From Pontibacillus salipaludis (GTDB lineage Bacteria > Bacillota > Bacilli > Bacillales > BH030062), in NCBI RefSeq assembly GCF_014642405.1, contig NZ_BMIN01000004.1:62001-126000 (forward strand): a stretch of DNA of 64,000 nucleotides, read 5' to 3'. The translations under genes were made by a program, and so were the position numbers. Each line of letters begins with the position of its first letter. Position 1 is the stretch's first letter. The notes beneath the pieces were generated by a model. The model did no database searches and was not told the origin of the DNA. It saw only the letters and a program-made list of their open reading frames with translations. This document shows positions 55,048 to 64,000 of this stretch, one piece after another.

Positions 55048-56271
55048 TTATTTCGTGAAGATGTTAAATTTACCTTTTTTAAGAAGTAATCCAACTCCAC
55101 CTAATTTAAGAAGGTAACGGTTATCGATAATCTTCTTCATAACAGAAGCTGTCCAACCGAATAGTTTCTTGTCACCAAATACCACGCCAATTGCTTGTCC
55201 TTCACCAAGAGAAGCAACCGTACCTTTTAGGTCTGGTTTAAACGTTTCAAGATTGTCTTCGCCGTTCACAACCTTTTTCACGTTACGAGCTGTTGTTTCA
55301 GCTTCCTGAATGGCAATCTGAGCTGTTGGAGGATAAGGGCGATCATTTTCAGGGTTCATAATTAAAGCACAATCCCCTACGATGAAGACATCATCATATC
55401 CGTTTGGACGAAGATCGTCACGAACAGGTACACGGCCACGGTTTGTTTCAAATCCAGCTTCTTCAACTAGAGAGTTACCGCGAACACCCGCTGCCCAAAC
55501 AACTGTATTCGTTGGGATTTCTTCTTGCTGTTCGTCTTTCTCAACAAGAATTTTATGTTCTTCTACTTGTTTAATCATTGTACCTACCTTGAATTCAACG
55601 CCTTTTCCTTCAAGAAGGTTCATAGCATACTCTACAAGCTCTTCGTCGAAACCTGGAAGAACTGTTGGAGCAGCCTCTACGTTAATAATACGAACTTTCT
55701 CACGAGGAATGTCGTATTCTTTACATAGCTCTGGTACTTTGTTGGCAATTTCTCCGACAAATTCGATACCTGTGAAACCAGCACCACCAACAACAATGTT
55801 AAGCAAGTCTTGGCGCTCTTCTTTTTCATTGTTGTAGCGAGCAAAGTTGTACTCGATGTGCTCACGAATTAAGCGAGCAGAGTTAATGTTACTGATTGTA
55901 AATGCATGTTCTTTCAAACCTTCGATTCCAAATGTAGCAGCTTCGAATCCAAGTCCAATTACAAGATAATCATAAGTTAATTCGCCGTTCTCAAGTTGAA
56001 CCTTTTTACTTGATGGATCAAGGCTTACTACTGTATCTTGAACGAAATTAACACGGTTAAAATTAATCACGTCACTGATTTTAATGCGTGTACGATCGTG
56101 GTGAAGCGTACCAGCAGCATTTTCGTGAAGCCAAGTTGTTTGGTAATGGTAATTATGTTTGTTCACTAACGTAATGTTCGCCTCATTAGAGCCCAACATC
56201 TTTTGCAGTTTAGCAGTCGTGATCATTCCGCCATACCCAGCACCAAGTACAACAATATTTGGTCTGTTCAT
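55048..56271 (-). CDS. yumB: Type II NADH dehydrogenase (YumB/Ndh-like)
   Basis: A 407-residue FAD enzyme passing electrons from NADH to menaquinone without proton pumping. The FAD loop is VVLGAGYGG (near residue 7), the NADH loop [15 protein letters not shown] (near 165), the second FAD site [11 protein letters not shown] (near 300), and [17 protein letters not shown] follows. ATG at 56271 follows GGAAGTGAT. It is divergent from ferredoxin-NADP reductase, as for yumB/yumC in B. subtilis. Confidence 0.92.
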   Translation of the reverse strand: MNRPNIVVLGAGYGGMITTAKLQKMLGSNEANITLVNKHNYHYQTTWLHENAAGTLHHDRTRIKISDVINFNRVNFVQDTVVSLDPSSKKVQLENGELTYDYLVIGLGFEAATFGIEGLKEHAFTISNINSARLIREHIEYNFARYNNEKEERQDLLNIVVGGAGFTGIEFVGEIANKVPELCKEYDIPREKVRIINVEAAPTVLPGFDEELVEYAMNLLEGKGVEFKVGTMIKQVEEHKILVEKDEQQEEIPTNTVVWAAGVRGNSLVEEAGFETNRGRVPVRDDLRPNGYDDVFIVGDCALIMNPENDRPYPPTAQIAIQEAETTARNVKKVVNGEDNLETFKPDLKGTVASLGEGQAIGVVFGDKKLFGWTASVMKKIIDNRYLLKLGGVGLLLKKGKFNIFTK

Positions 56272-56592
56272 ACATATCACTTCCATTTACATAAATTTTT
56301 CTAAATACACTGCACATATTTTCTAAGCCTAAATTGTGACTTCCTTCACGAATTTCGGCATAAAAAAAGACACCTATGATAATAGAATTGTCATAATTTC
56401 GTAAAATATTTTCTAAAAATCATCATAGTCTTTTTTTCTACAATTTTCAACCCTAAAATCACAAATCATCGACATTCAGACATTTCAAATATTTTTCCCC
56501 TGGAAAGGATTTTTGATATGATAAGGAGAAGGCAATCATAAGTATGATAAAATAGAAACCGGAATGAAACTCTTAGAATGGGGGAATTTATT

Positions 56593-57582
56593 GTGTCAGA
56601 AAAAGTGTATGACATTACCATTATTGGTGGTGGCCCAGTTGGTCTTTTTACTGCTTTCTACGGTGGTATGAGACAAGCTAGTGTAAAAATTATCGAAAGT
56701 CTTCCTCAACTCGGTGGACAACTCTCCGCTCTTTACCCAGAGAAATACATCTACGATGTGGCAGGATTTCCTAAAGTACGTGCGCAGGAGCTAGTGGACA
56801 ACTTAGTTGAACAAGCTAACCAATTTGACCCAGCCATCGCACTTAATGAAGCTGTCCAAGAAGTTGAGAAACTTGAAGATGAAACCTTTAAACTAACCAC
56901 AAATAAAGGCGTACACTACACAAAGACCATCATTATAACAGCTGGAAATGGTGCCTTCTCTCCACGTCGTCTTAAAATTGATAACTGTCAGGAGTTTGAA
57001 GAATCAAACTTGTTCTACCATGTTGATAATATGGAACGATTTGCAGGACAGAAAGTCATGGTCTGTGGTGGTGGAGATTCAGCAGTGGACTGGGCACTTA
57101 TGCTTGAGCCAATCGCTGAACAAGTTACACTTGTACACCGTAGAGATAAATTCCGTGCCCACGAGCACAGTGTTGAACAACTTCATAACTCTAGTGTGAA
57201 CATTATGACTCCATATAATCCAGAAGAATTAATTGGAACTGGTTCTATTGATCAGGTAGTCTTGAAAGAAGCAAAGGGTGATGGTATAGAGACCCTTGAT
57301 ATCGATTCCTTAATTGTGAACTACGGCTTCATTTCATCTCTTGGTCCTATTAAAGACTGGAGTCTAGACATTGAGAAAAACAACATTGTTGTTAACTCTC
57401 GTATGGAAACGAACATCAAAGGCATTTACGCAGCTGGTGATATTTGTACATATCCTGGTAAAGTAAAACTTATTGCTTCTGGATTTGGTGAAGGTCCAAC
57501 TGCTGTAAACAATGCAAAAGCATATATTGATCCGAAAGCAAAAGTGCAACCGATGCACTCTACAAGTCTCTTCGGTTCTTAA
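56593..57582 (+). CDS. yumC: Ferredoxin/flavodoxin-NADP+ reductase, type 2 (YumC)
   Basis: A 329-residue thioredoxin-reductase-like flavoprotein without the redox CxxC. The FAD loop is [20 protein letters not shown], the NADP loop [13 protein letters not shown], and the FAD site [23 protein letters not shown] at 56593 lies about 8 bp after GGGGA and gives a length close to B. subtilis YumC; ATG at 56578 lacks a ribosome site. It supplies or draws reduced ferredoxin or flavodoxin. Confidence 0.92.
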   Translation: MSEKVYDITIIGGGPVGLFTAFYGGMRQASVKIIESLPQLGGQLSALYPEKYIYDVAGFPKVRAQELVDNLVEQANQFDPAIALNEAVQEVEKLEDETFKLTTNKGVHYTKTIIITAGNGAFSPRRLKIDNCQEFEESNLFYHVDNMERFAGQKVMVCGGGDSAVDWALMLEPIAEQVTLVHRRDKFRAHEHSVEQLHNSSVNIMTPYNPEELIGTGSIDQVVLKEAKGDGIETLDIDSLIVNYGFISSLGPIKDWSLDIEKNNIVVNSRMETNIKGIYAAGDICTYPGKVKLIASGFGEGPTAVNNAKAYIDPKAKVQPMHSTSLFGS

Positions 57583-57587
57583 CTTAG

Positions 57588-57623
57588 TTAAGATAGTCTC
57601 TTACCCTGAGGCTATCTTTTTTT
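57588..57623 (+). terminator. Terminator after yumC
   Basis: AAGATAGTCTC / GAGGCTATCTT stem followed by T7. Confidence 0.85.
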
Positions 57624-57786
57624 ATCTCCACATTTCACCGATGACTTCATCCTTAAAGAAGAACTCTGGATTTAAATCCTCCACAGTGAATAGCCCTGCT
57701 CTTGAGTCATTCTTCGTTTGTCCACACGCATTAAGTATAATTCCCAATATCCCAAGCACCATCAAAAAGCTTTTGCAATACTTCAA
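57622..57786 (-). CDS. Short lipoprotein (54 residues), unknown function
   Basis: TTG at 57786 follows GGGAGG with a 7-bp gap. The frame encodes a basic start (MKYCKS), a hydrophobic core (FLMVLGILGIILN) and a lipobox ACGQ, then about 33 residues, TKNDSRAGLFTVEDLNPEFF to the end. The signal, ribosome site and lipobox together make it convincing despite its size. Similar tiny lipoproteins are common in bacilli. It converges on the yumC terminator. Confidence 0.7.
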   Translation of the reverse strand: MKYCKSFLMVLGILGIILNACGQTKNDSRAGLFTVEDLNPEFFFKDEVIGEMWR

Positions 57787-57893
57787 ATATGAGCCTCCCA
57801 TATGGTTATCCTTATAAACCCTTTAACCCATTCTCCAACACTTAAACATCAAGAACACACCCTTTACTACAATACCGAAATAACGTATTAAAT

Positions 57894-57960
57894 GGTGTCT
57901 GGCACCAGTTATTGCTCTAAAGCACTAAAGAGTGTCTGGCACCCTTCATTGCTGTAAAGC
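57894..57960 (+). repeat. Two direct repeats with GTGTCTGGCACC core
   Basis: GTGTCTGGCACCAGTTATTG then CTCTAAAGC at 57895, and GTGTCTGGCACCCTTCATTG then CTGTAAAGC at 57932, a period of 37 bp. The second copy closely resembles the loop region at 5079-5096. Confidence 0.65.
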
Positions 57961-57962
57961 GA

Positions 57963-57998
57963 AAAAACCCGCAAGCCTTTTATCAGGCTTGCGGGTTA
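57963..57998 (-). terminator. Terminator after HesB-like gene
   Basis: AACCCGCAAGCC / GGCTTGCGGGTT stem with a T-rich tail on the minus strand. Confidence 0.85.
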
Positions 57999-58008
57999 AT
58001 AAATGTTA

Positions 58009-58371
58009 TTAACAATCTTTATCTGGTGCACCGGCATTTGCAGCTGTTCTGAACGAGGATCCACAACCACAGTTAGCGATGGCATTTGGGTTATCAATCG
58101 TAAACCCACCACCCATCATGTTCTGCTTGAAATCAATTGTTGTTCCTTCTACTACAGCCATGTCTTGTTTATTCATTACTACAGGGATGTCATTTGCTTC
58201 AAAAGTTGTATCTAGTTCTTCGTTAATTTCACTCTCAAAACCCATTGCATAAGATAGACCGCTGCAACCGCCGCCTTTTACGCCAAAACGAAGGCGAACA
58301 TTCTGATTCTCTTCATCCTTCATCATTTCTTGGATCTGCTGGCTAGCACTATCGGTAATGTTAATTGTCAT
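58009..58371 (-). CDS. yutM: HesB/IscA-family Fe-S carrier protein (YutM-like)
   Basis: A 120-residue A-type carrier. The three conserved Cys are in VKGGGCSGLSYAMGF and NCGCGSSF, and the N-terminus MTINITDSASQQIQEMM is typical. Such proteins bind Fe-S clusters and pass them to targets such as LipA, which is nearby. B. subtilis yutM (also called sufA) is the likely equivalent. A ribosome site AAGGAGG precedes it. Confidence 0.92.
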   Translation of the reverse strand: MTINITDSASQQIQEMMKDEENQNVRLRFGVKGGGCSGLSYAMGFESEINEELDTTFEANDIPVVMNKQDMAVVEGTTIDFKQNMMGGGFTIDNPNAIANCGCGSSFRTAANAGAPDKDC

Positions 58372-58542
58372 ACATGTACCTCCTTACGTCTTTCTTACCC
58401 TCAGTATACTAACAAATGGGATACTCTTCAATTTTTCAAACCAGAATAGGATAAACCTTTTTCTGTTATGAGCAAAAAGACTTGAGAGTATCGCAAAATT
58501 TTAGTACATTTGAACCAAATATCGATCTTTAGGAGGGCTGTT

Positions 58543-59262
58543 ATGAGCGAATCGATTCATCCTTTATATGACAAACAGTGTCAATGTCCATTTTGTACCC
58601 ATTCATTCACAACTAAAAAAGTACGCTCTCGATTCACTCGCCCTATAAAGACAGATACAGACTTTTACACGCTATACAAGCACGAGCAATACAGTCCACT
58701 CCTATACGTCCCTATGGTTTGTCCAAATTGTGGATATTCCTATACTGATCAATTCTCTAGTCTCTTGTCTGAGCCGTCTCGTGATGAAATTACAGAAAAA
58801 CTTGTAAAGCGCTGGACACCTCAGAACTTTTCTGAAGAACGAACCGAAAGCAATGCTCTAAATGCTTACAAACTGGCCATTTATACAGCTCAATTAAAGA
58901 AAGAAAAAGCCATTGTCATAGCAGGATTATACTTAAGAGTTGTGTGGTTATATCGTAAAAGGAAAGATGCTTTTGAAGAAGCCAGATTCATGAGATTGGC
59001 TGAAAAAATGTATAAAAAAGCTTACGAAGAAGATGACCTCTCCTTTACAGAGATGAACGCACTACGCGTACTCTACTTAATCGGGGAATTGAACCGTCGC
59101 CTCGGACGTAATGAGGAAGCCATTAAATATTTCTCCCTTGTAGTTGAAAAGAAACAGCTAGCTTTTGATCCTAAAATCATTAACATGGCTAGAGATGGAT
59201 GGTATCAAGTTAGAGAAGATCAAAAGAAAACCGCTAACAGACTTTTAAATACAGGAAATTAA
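58543..59262 (+). CDS. DUF2225 protein: zinc-binding N-terminus plus TPR-like helices
   Basis: A 239-residue protein. Residues 1-75 contain CQCPFCTHSF and VPMVCPNCGYSY, two CxxC knuckles suggesting a zinc site. The rest is helical, with TPR-like pairs, for example LIGELNRRLGRNEEAIKYFS. ATG at 58543 follows AGGAGGGC. DUF2225 proteins occur across Firmicutes without an assigned role. Confidence 0.85.
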   Translation: MSESIHPLYDKQCQCPFCTHSFTTKKVRSRFTRPIKTDTDFYTLYKHEQYSPLLYVPMVCPNCGYSYTDQFSSLLSEPSRDEITEKLVKRWTPQNFSEERTESNALNAYKLAIYTAQLKKEKAIVIAGLYLRVVWLYRKRKDAFEEARFMRLAEKMYKKAYEEDDLSFTEMNALRVLYLIGELNRRLGRNEEAIKYFSLVVEKKQLAFDPKIINMARDGWYQVREDQKKTANRLLNTGN

Positions 59263-59294
59263 AAGACCTGCAGTATAGCTCTGCAGGTCTTTTC
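59261..59294. terminator. Terminator between DUF2225 gene and lipA
   Basis: AAAAGACCTGCAG / CTGCAGGTCTTTT stem, usable from both sides. Confidence 0.8.
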
Positions 59295-59305
59295 AGTAAA
59301 ATGAA

Positions 59306-60253
59306 TTAGAAGTTTAGAGTGTCTAACTTCTCATTTGAAGTCTCTTCATAGCCCTTCATGTATTTAATACGACGTTGTAGGGAAGTTTCATTCACTTGTT
59401 CATCCGCATGGTAAGAAGAACGAACCAATGGTCCTGCCTGACAGTGTTGGAATCCTTTCTCCATAGCGATCTGACGAAGCTCTTCAAACTCGTCTGGATG
59501 ATAGTATCTTTCTACTTTCAAGTGTTTTTTCGTAGGTTGTAGATACTGACCAATTGTCATGATATCAACGTCATGAGCAAGTAAGTCGTCCATAGCTTGA
59601 ATGATTTCTTCTTTCGTTTCACCAAGACCTACCATGATGCTAGACTTCGTTGGCGTGTTTGGAGCTACTTCTTTTACGCGTTGTAAAAGTTCCAAAGAAC
59701 GGTCGTACGTTGCTTTTGAACGAACTCTTGGCGTCAAACGGCGTACGGTTTCAATGTTATGGTTGAAGATATCAGGACCTGCGTCCATAAGCATACGAAG
59801 ACTGTCATAGTCCCCAGCCATGTCAGATGGAAGCACTTCTACAGTACAACCAGGTTGACGACGGTGGATCGCTTTAACGGTTTCAGCAAATACAAACGCA
59901 CCGCCATCTTTTAAATCATCACGCGCAACAGCAGTAACAACGGCGTGCTTAAGGTCCATAAGTTCTACTGACTCTGCAACTTTTTCAGGTTCTTGCATAT
60001 CAAGTTCATTCGGAAGACCCGTTTTAACGGCACAGAAACGGCAACCACGTGTACATGTATCACCTAGAATCATAAAGGTCGCTGTTTTACGTTCGCTCCA
60101 GCACTCGTGAATGTTTGGACATCTTGCCTCTTCACAAACTGTATGTAGGCCGCGCTCACGCATAATTTTCTTTAAGCGATTATAAGATTTATTAGTCTTG
60201 ATGTTAATTTTCAGCCATTCCGGCTTACGTACGTGTTCTTCTTTCTTCGCCAT
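59306..60253 (-). CDS. lipA: Lipoyl synthase (LipA)
   Basis: A 315-residue radical SAM enzyme inserting two sulfurs into protein-bound octanoyl groups. The auxiliary cluster motif is [12 protein letters not shown] and the SAM cluster motif CTRGCRFC, followed by [15 protein letters not shown]. It is 39 bp downstream of lipM, so both may be cotranscribed. It corresponds to yutB in B. subtilis. Confidence 0.97.
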   Translation of the reverse strand: MAKKEEHVRKPEWLKINIKTNKSYNRLKKIMRERGLHTVCEEARCPNIHECWSERKTATFMILGDTCTRGCRFCAVKTGLPNELDMQEPEKVAESVELMDLKHAVVTAVARDDLKDGGAFVFAETVKAIHRRQPGCTVEVLPSDMAGDYDSLRMLMDAGPDIFNHNIETVRRLTPRVRSKATYDRSLELLQRVKEVAPNTPTKSSIMVGLGETKEEIIQAMDDLLAHDVDIMTIGQYLQPTKKHLKVERYYHPDEFEELRQIAMEKGFQHCQAGPLVRSSYHADEQVNETSLQRRIKYMKGYEETSNEKLDTLNF

Positions 60254-60292
60254 GTTTACACATCCTTATACCTATTATTTCAAGCAAAACAT

Positions 60293-61111
60293 TTAACGAG
60301 AGTAAGTCCATTCATCTGTCTGATACCTTGTACGAACAAGCTCCTCTACTTCTTCTCGTTGTTCATCTGTGAGGGTGTATGGTATTAATTCTACATCTAG
60401 TCCTTGTTCAAAGCCAGCTTTAAAAGCACTCTTCACTTCTTCCATTGGTACATCACGATCAGCCACTTCATTGATTGCGACCGCTTTCCCACCAAAGGCT
60501 TTACGAGCTCTCTCTTTCACACGCTCATTTGGATAGATGAACATATCAAATAATGTAACATCATCCATTGCTATGGGGATTGAACCGTGTTGAAGAATAA
60601 CACCTTTTTGTCTTGTCTGAGCGCTCCCTGCAACTTTTCGACCTTCAACAATTAATTCATACCAAGAAGGTTCATCAAAACAAACTGCTGAGCCCGTTTG
60701 TTTAATCTTCCCTTCTGGAATTGAGAATTCCGCATCTACTCCCAAATTTCTGAATCCTTTTAATAAACCTTCAGAAATAACTCGATAAGCTTCTGTTACC
60801 GTAGGAGGCATAGAAGTATGATTCTCAGAAACAATTACACTATAGGTCAATTCATTATCATGCAGGACGGCTCTGCCACCTGTAGGGCGACGAACGATTT
60901 CAAATCCATGCGCTTTCACAGAATCAAGATCAATTTTTCCATCTATCTTTTGAAAATATCCTACTGACACAGCAGCCGGTTCCCAACCATAAAAGCGAAT
61001 TACAGGAGGGATCTCACCCTTACTATGCCATTTTAAAAGCGCTTCGTCGAGCGCCATATTATAAGCAGGGGAGGCATAACCCGAATCTACATAACACCAT
61101 TTTTCTTTCAT
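60293..61111 (-). CDS. lipM: Octanoyltransferase LipM
   Basis: A 272-residue biotin/lipoate ligase-fold protein that moves octanoyl from ACP to Gcv[54 protein letters not shown] with the catalytic Cys, and [20 protein letters not shown] fit LipM closely. B. subtilis LipM (yqhM) is encoded away from lipA, whereas here the two are adjacent, forming a lipoate synthesis unit. Confidence 0.92.
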   Translation of the reverse strand: MKEKWCYVDSGYASPAYNMALDEALLKWHSKGEIPPVIRFYGWEPAAVSVGYFQKIDGKIDLDSVKAHGFEIVRRPTGGRAVLHDNELTYSVIVSENHTSMPPTVTEAYRVISEGLLKGFRNLGVDAEFSIPEGKIKQTGSAVCFDEPSWYELIVEGRKVAGSAQTRQKGVILQHGSIPIAMDDVTLFDMFIYPNERVKERARKAFGGKAVAINEVADRDVPMEEVKSAFKAGFEQGLDVELIPYTLTDEQREEVEELVRTRYQTDEWTYSR

Positions 61112-61276
61112 GCCTGAGCCTCTTTTCTATACGTAAGAAATCCTTTATCTAGGTAAATGAACAAAGTACATTTTAACAAGCTACCTAATACTTGTAAAAC
61201 CCCCTGCATATTCTATGTATGGAAATAAAAGAAAAACGCAGGTAATTTGGCCCGCGCTTTTCTTTTAATCGTGAAG

Positions 61277-61513
61277 TTAGAACAGGGGATTCTCTTCGAT
61301 GTGTTGGTACACATTCTTCACTAACTCTTCTGGCGTTTCACCTGTCACTCGGTCACCGTTAACGAGTGCAAATAGGCTTTGGGCACATAAGCCACAATGG
61401 CTAAGACATCCATATTCTATGACATCAAGTTCGAGATCTTTTTCGAGCTCTTCTTTGGCTTTTTGAGATCCGCTTGCTAAATTATTAATACAAAATTCGA
61501 TTATTGGGTTCAC
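61277..61513 (-). CDS. yuzB: YuzB-family protein (DUF1450)
   Basis: A 78-residue protein with [15 protein letters not shown] and [19 protein letters not shown]. Its Cys cluster (CxxxCxxC) resembles a thioredoxin-like ferredoxin fold and may bind metal. GTG at 61513 follows GAGGTGG and gives the B. subtilis YuzB length. Function is unknown. Confidence 0.9.
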   Translation of the reverse strand: MNPIIEFCINNLASGSQKAKEELEKDLELDVIEYGCLSHCGLCAQSLFALVNGDRVTGETPEELVKNVYQHIEENPLF

Positions 61514-61677
61514 AAGATCCACCTCTGCTTTTCTATTATGGTGAATCCCCTCTTCAAAAATACATGCTACCATATTCTAGTCCAAGACGACAACGGACTT
61601 AACTCATTGTTTTCTCTAGTCAAGAAATGCCCAAGCATTCATCTTCTGTTATACGACAGACAAAATGGAGGCGCTAT

Positions 61678-62007
61678 CTACCCTGTTGGCTGAATTCCTT
61701 TCTCCTCAATCGCTTTGAAAACAGCTTTCAGTCGGGGCGCACCTTCGTCTATAACCTCTCCGTCCATGACGATTAGTGGATAAAAAAATTCTTCATCTAA
61801 TATGCGTTGTGTAAAGTCTTTATATTCTTCCTCAACATGAGACTTCATAATATCGACATATTGATAATGAAATTGATCATTAGAATACTTACGTCCAATT
61901 GCTGCTTGCAACCATTCAAACGTCTCTTTAGAACCCGGAGCATTTACACAACTTGCACAGCGCTCCTCTGCCCCATATACCGTAATTACCACTTTGCTCA
62001 AATCCAT
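61678..62007 (-). CDS. yuzD: YuzD-family protein
   Basis: A 109-residue thioredoxin-like small protein with VYGAEERCASCVNAPGSKET (CxxC at the expected place) and the C-terminal FYPLIVMDGEVIDEGAPRLK. ATG at 62007 directly follows a run of nine G plus A, which must act as the ribosome site. It lies between yuzB and the divergent NifU-like gene, as in related bacilli. Confidence 0.9.
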   Translation of the reverse strand: MDLSKVVITVYGAEERCASCVNAPGSKETFEWLQAAIGRKYSNDQFHYQYVDIMKSHVEEEYKDFTQRILDEEFFYPLIVMDGEVIDEGAPRLKAVFKAIEEKGIQPTG

Positions 62008-62249
62008 TCCCCCCCCCACTAGAACTTCTACTACCTTTCATTTTACAAAATGTTTCGATAAATATAAAATTATTTTTGAAATCGACTATTTATTTGTAAA
62101 ACTAATCAAACTTTAAAACCATGTTAAAATAAACGTACTTCATACGAACACAATAGTGAAATCAAGTTTCACAAAGATAAATTCAGTTTGCACAATAGAT
62201 TTTTTTGCTTACACGCATTATAATGGATGTATAGGAAAGGAGAAGATGG

Positions 62250-62474
62250 ATGATGGAAAATGAAGTACAAGAAGTATTGAATAAACTTCGTCCCTTCTTA
62301 CTACGTGATGGTGGAGACGTTGAATTAGTAGATGTAGATGAAGGAATTGTTCGCCTTCGTCTTATGGGTGCTTGCGGTAGTTGCCCAAGTTCAACAATCA
62401 CCCTAAAAGCCGGGATCGAACGTGCACTCGTAGAAGAGGTACCTGGAATTCGCGAAGTAGAACAAGTCTTTTAA
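62250..62474 (+). CDS. yutI: NifU-like Fe-S scaffold protein (YutI-like)
   Basis: A 74-residue NifU C-terminal domain protein: [20 protein letters not shown], then [18 protein letters not shown] with the CxxC cluster site, then [21 protein letters not shown] precedes two in-frame ATGs, the first used here. It is shorter than B. subtilis YutI but contains the whole domain. It works with HesB-like carriers in cluster delivery. Confidence 0.92.
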   Translation: MMENEVQEVLNKLRPFLLRDGGDVELVDVDEGIVRLRLMGACGSCPSSTITLKAGIERALVEEVPGIREVEQVF

Positions 62475-62508
62475 TTTGTAGCGTGTATTTGGCTATTCAC
62501 TATATGAA

Positions 62509-62542
62509 ACAGCTTGTAGATCATTCTACAAGCTTTTTTTAT
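62509..62542 (+). terminator. Terminator after yutI
   Basis: AGCTTGTAGA / TCTACAAGCT stem followed by T7. Confidence 0.88.
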
Positions 62543-62555
62543 GCCTTCCTTTTCG

Positions 62556-63040
62556 AGCAGGATTATTGAAGACTCGAAGTTTGAGAGAATGTTTCCGTTA
62601 ACGTTAGTGTTGAGTAAGGTGGTCCGGGAAACTACTCGCTTTCCGCGGGCGAGCTGTCGAGCCTCCTCACTCGCTTCGTTCGCTCTGGGGTCTCGTCTAC
62701 CTCTTTCTCCCGCAGGAGTCTCGCAGTTTCCCGGCCCACCTTTGCCAAATACGAAGGAACGGAAACATGCCATTTAGAGAGAAGTGACCTTTCCTTATCC
62801 CATATGCGGGCCGTTCACCTCTTTAAAGCCAGGGCTTGCTCGGGGACTGCGAGACTCCCGCGGGAAAAGGAGCCTAGGGAAGACCCCACAGAGAGCGAAA
62901 GCGAACGAGGAGGCTTCCCAGCTCCCCGCAGGAAAGCGAGTTGTCCCCGAGCAAGACCAAGCACTCATCAAACGTAACGGTCCCTTCCAATTAAAATATA
63001 TTAGCTTCAAGCGTTCCATATCAGTAAGCTTATATGGATC
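62556..63040 (+). repeat. Composite palindromic repeat R10 (chimeric first arm + arm C)
   Basis: The first arm (62615-62743) has outer ends AAGGTGGTCCGGGAAAC/TTTCCCGGCCCACCTT, between B and D in type. Its core GGGCGAGCTGTCGAGCCTCC and CTCGTCTACCTCTTTCTCCC is A type. Arm C (62832-62957) is standard. The flanks are GAGAGAATGTTTCCGTTAAC and AAACGTAACGGTCCC. It lies between terminators of convergent genes. Confidence 0.87.
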
Positions 63041-63069
63041 AAACAAAATACAGTTAAAGAATATGACAT

Positions 63070-63108
63070 AAAAAAAGCAGTTCTTCCTGATTAGGAAGAA
63101 CTGCTTTT
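63070..63108 (-). terminator. Terminator after the symporter gene
   Basis: AAGCAGTTCTTCCT / AGGAAGAACTGCTT stem followed by a T-rich tail on the minus strand. Confidence 0.88.
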
Positions 63109-63110
63109 TA

Positions 63111-64000
63111 TTAAGCATGTTTTTGCTCTTGTACAACTGGAATTTCGTCTTCGCGTCCTGCTTCAGAGCGGGCAATAATGACTGCTGCTGTAGCATCACC
63201 GGTAACGTTTACCGCTGTACGGCACATGTCGATTAGGCGGTCAACGGCAAGCACAAGAGAGATCGCTTCTACAGGAAGTCCAACTGATGTTAGAACCATT
63301 GAAAGCATAATCAGCCCTACTCCGGGTGCTCCTGCTGTTCCGATACTTGCAAGTGTTGCTGTTAGAACAACTGTTACAAGATCGCTAAAAGCAAGGTCAA
63401 CACCGTACATTTGTGCGATGAACATCGTTGCGACACCTTGCATAATGGCTGTACCGTCCATGTTAATCGTGGCACCGAGTGGTTGGACGAAACTACTAAT
63501 CGGTTTTGGTACATTTAACTTATTTTGCACTGTTTTCATAGAGACTGGCAATGTACCTGAACTACTTGATGTACTAAACGCTACAACCATTGCTGGAGAG
63601 AAGTTTTTGAAGAACTGAATAGGGTTCATCTTCCCTAATAAAGCAATAGCTGATCCGTAGGTGACAACAAGGTGTATGAATAGTGCTAGTAGAACAACGG
63701 CCAAGTACTTCACCATTTTTAATAAAGAATCACTACCTTGCGATCCAATAGCGTCTGCAATTAAAGCAAATGCACCATAAGGAGCAAACTTCATAACTAG
63801 CTGAACAAGATACATCAAGACTTCATTAGCTTGTTCCACTAATCGGTATAAGTCTTTTCCGCGAGTCCCAATGCGAGAAAGTCCAATTCCGATAAAGATA
63901 GAAAATGCAATAACTTGAAGCATATCTCCCTTAACCATGGCATCAAGTGGATTTGATGGGATAATGTTGATAAGCGTATCCACAACTGGTGGGGCCTCAC
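63111..64000 (-). CDS. Dicarboxylate/glutamate:cation symporter (DAACS), N-terminus outside window
   Basis: The minus-strand frame is open to the window edge, so the N-terminal part is missing; about 296 residues are visible. Diagnostic motifs are the serine-rich loop AFSTSSSSGTLPVSM, the substrate/Na+ site LGATINMDGTAIMQG, and ASIGTAGAPGVGLIML followed by DRLIDMCRTAVNVTGD. GltT/GltP and DctP are the likely relatives. Substrate (glutamate, aspartate or C4-dicarboxylate) cannot be chosen without the full sequence. Confidence 0.92.
   Translation of the reverse strand, partial: EAPPVVDTLINIIPSNPLDAMVKGDMLQVIAFSIFIGIGLSRIGTRGKDLYRLVEQANEVLMYLVQLVMKFAPYGAFALIADAIGSQGSDSLLKMVKYLAVVLLALFIHLVVTYGSAIALLGKMNPIQFFKNFSPAMVVAFSTSSSSGTLPVSMKTVQNKLNVPKPISSFVQPLGATINMDGTAIMQGVATMFIAQMYGVDLAFSDLVTVVLTATLASIGTAGAPGVGLIMLSMVLTSVGLPVEAISLVLAVDRLIDMCRTAVNVTGDATAAVIIARSEAGREDEIPVVQEQKHA

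Noticed and set aside
56365-56400. Possible Fur/PerR-like box (TGATAATAGAATTGTCATAA) between yumB and yumC
   Set aside because: The half-sites do not fit the 7-1-7 spacing and several positions mismatch, so I do not claim an operator.

Overview
The window is a stretch of chromosome from a low-to-mid GC Firmicute of the family Bacillaceae. Gene content and order resemble the yug-yui-yum-yut part of the Bacillus subtilis map (yugO, yugN, pgi, yugJ, yuzA, yugI, patB, kapB, pepA, yuiD, yuiC, yuiB, yumB, yumC, HesB, lipA, yuzB, yuzD, yutI). A marine or moderately halophilic relative such as Pontibacillus or Halobacillus would fit, but that placement is inference. I saw no rRNA, tRNA, prophage, cas genes or transposase genes.

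Layout. 1-12 kb: a cut-off MBL hydrolase, an IolS-like aldo/keto reductase, a GntP permease facing a 3-hydroxybutyrate dehydrogenase, an LLM flavoprotein, a TetR/YhgE pair with matching operators, and an iron-dependent alcohol dehydrogenase. 12-22.6 kb: menaquinone synthesis (menF-menD-menH-menB, then menE-menC, with divergent menA and a hotdog thioesterase). 22.6-32.4 kb: YteA-like protein, TspO, DUF2187, RibU behind an FMN riboswitch, a lone YolD-like gene with a LexA box, a kduD-like pseudogene, an M42 peptidase, an EamA exporter, and xpt-pbuX behind a guanine-type riboswitch. 32.4-47 kb: the yugO to kapB block, carrying a second GntP/3-hydroxybutyrate dehydrogenase pair, MetAP, a Cu/Zn SOD lipoprotein and a PCYCGC lipoprotein. 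47-64 kb: KhtTU antiporter, deoD, pepA, yuiBCD, type II NADH dehydrogenase, ferredoxin-NADP reductase, lipoate synthesis (lipM, lipA), Fe-S carriers, and a cut-off dicarboxylate/glutamate symporter.

The most striking content lies between the genes. Ten copies of a GC-rich composite repeat of about 0.16-0.67 kb, plus one decayed relic, occupy about 7% of the window. They never enter a gene and often sit between two transcription terminators. A full copy has two long imperfect palindromes of about 125 bp joined by a spacer, and two subfamilies occur: arms A+B (R1, R3, R4, R5, R6) and arms D+C (R2, R7, R8, R9, R10). One copy shows paired base changes that keep the stems matched. Two copies are each interrupted at the same central CTAG by a second element of exactly 119 bp. 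Related units form a tandem array between menF and menA. A separate array of about 15 short ACTTGAG-type motifs, spaced about 20-21 bp (two helical turns), precedes the pgi terminator. These repeats are the best candidates for something undescribed here.

How the genes work together. The men genes, the type II NADH dehydrogenase and ferredoxin-NADP reductase point to menaquinone-based respiration. The two GntP/dehydrogenase pairs suggest uptake and oxidation of 3-hydroxybutyrate. KhtTU and YugO handle potassium. lipM-lipA, HesB and YutI serve lipoylation and Fe-S assembly.
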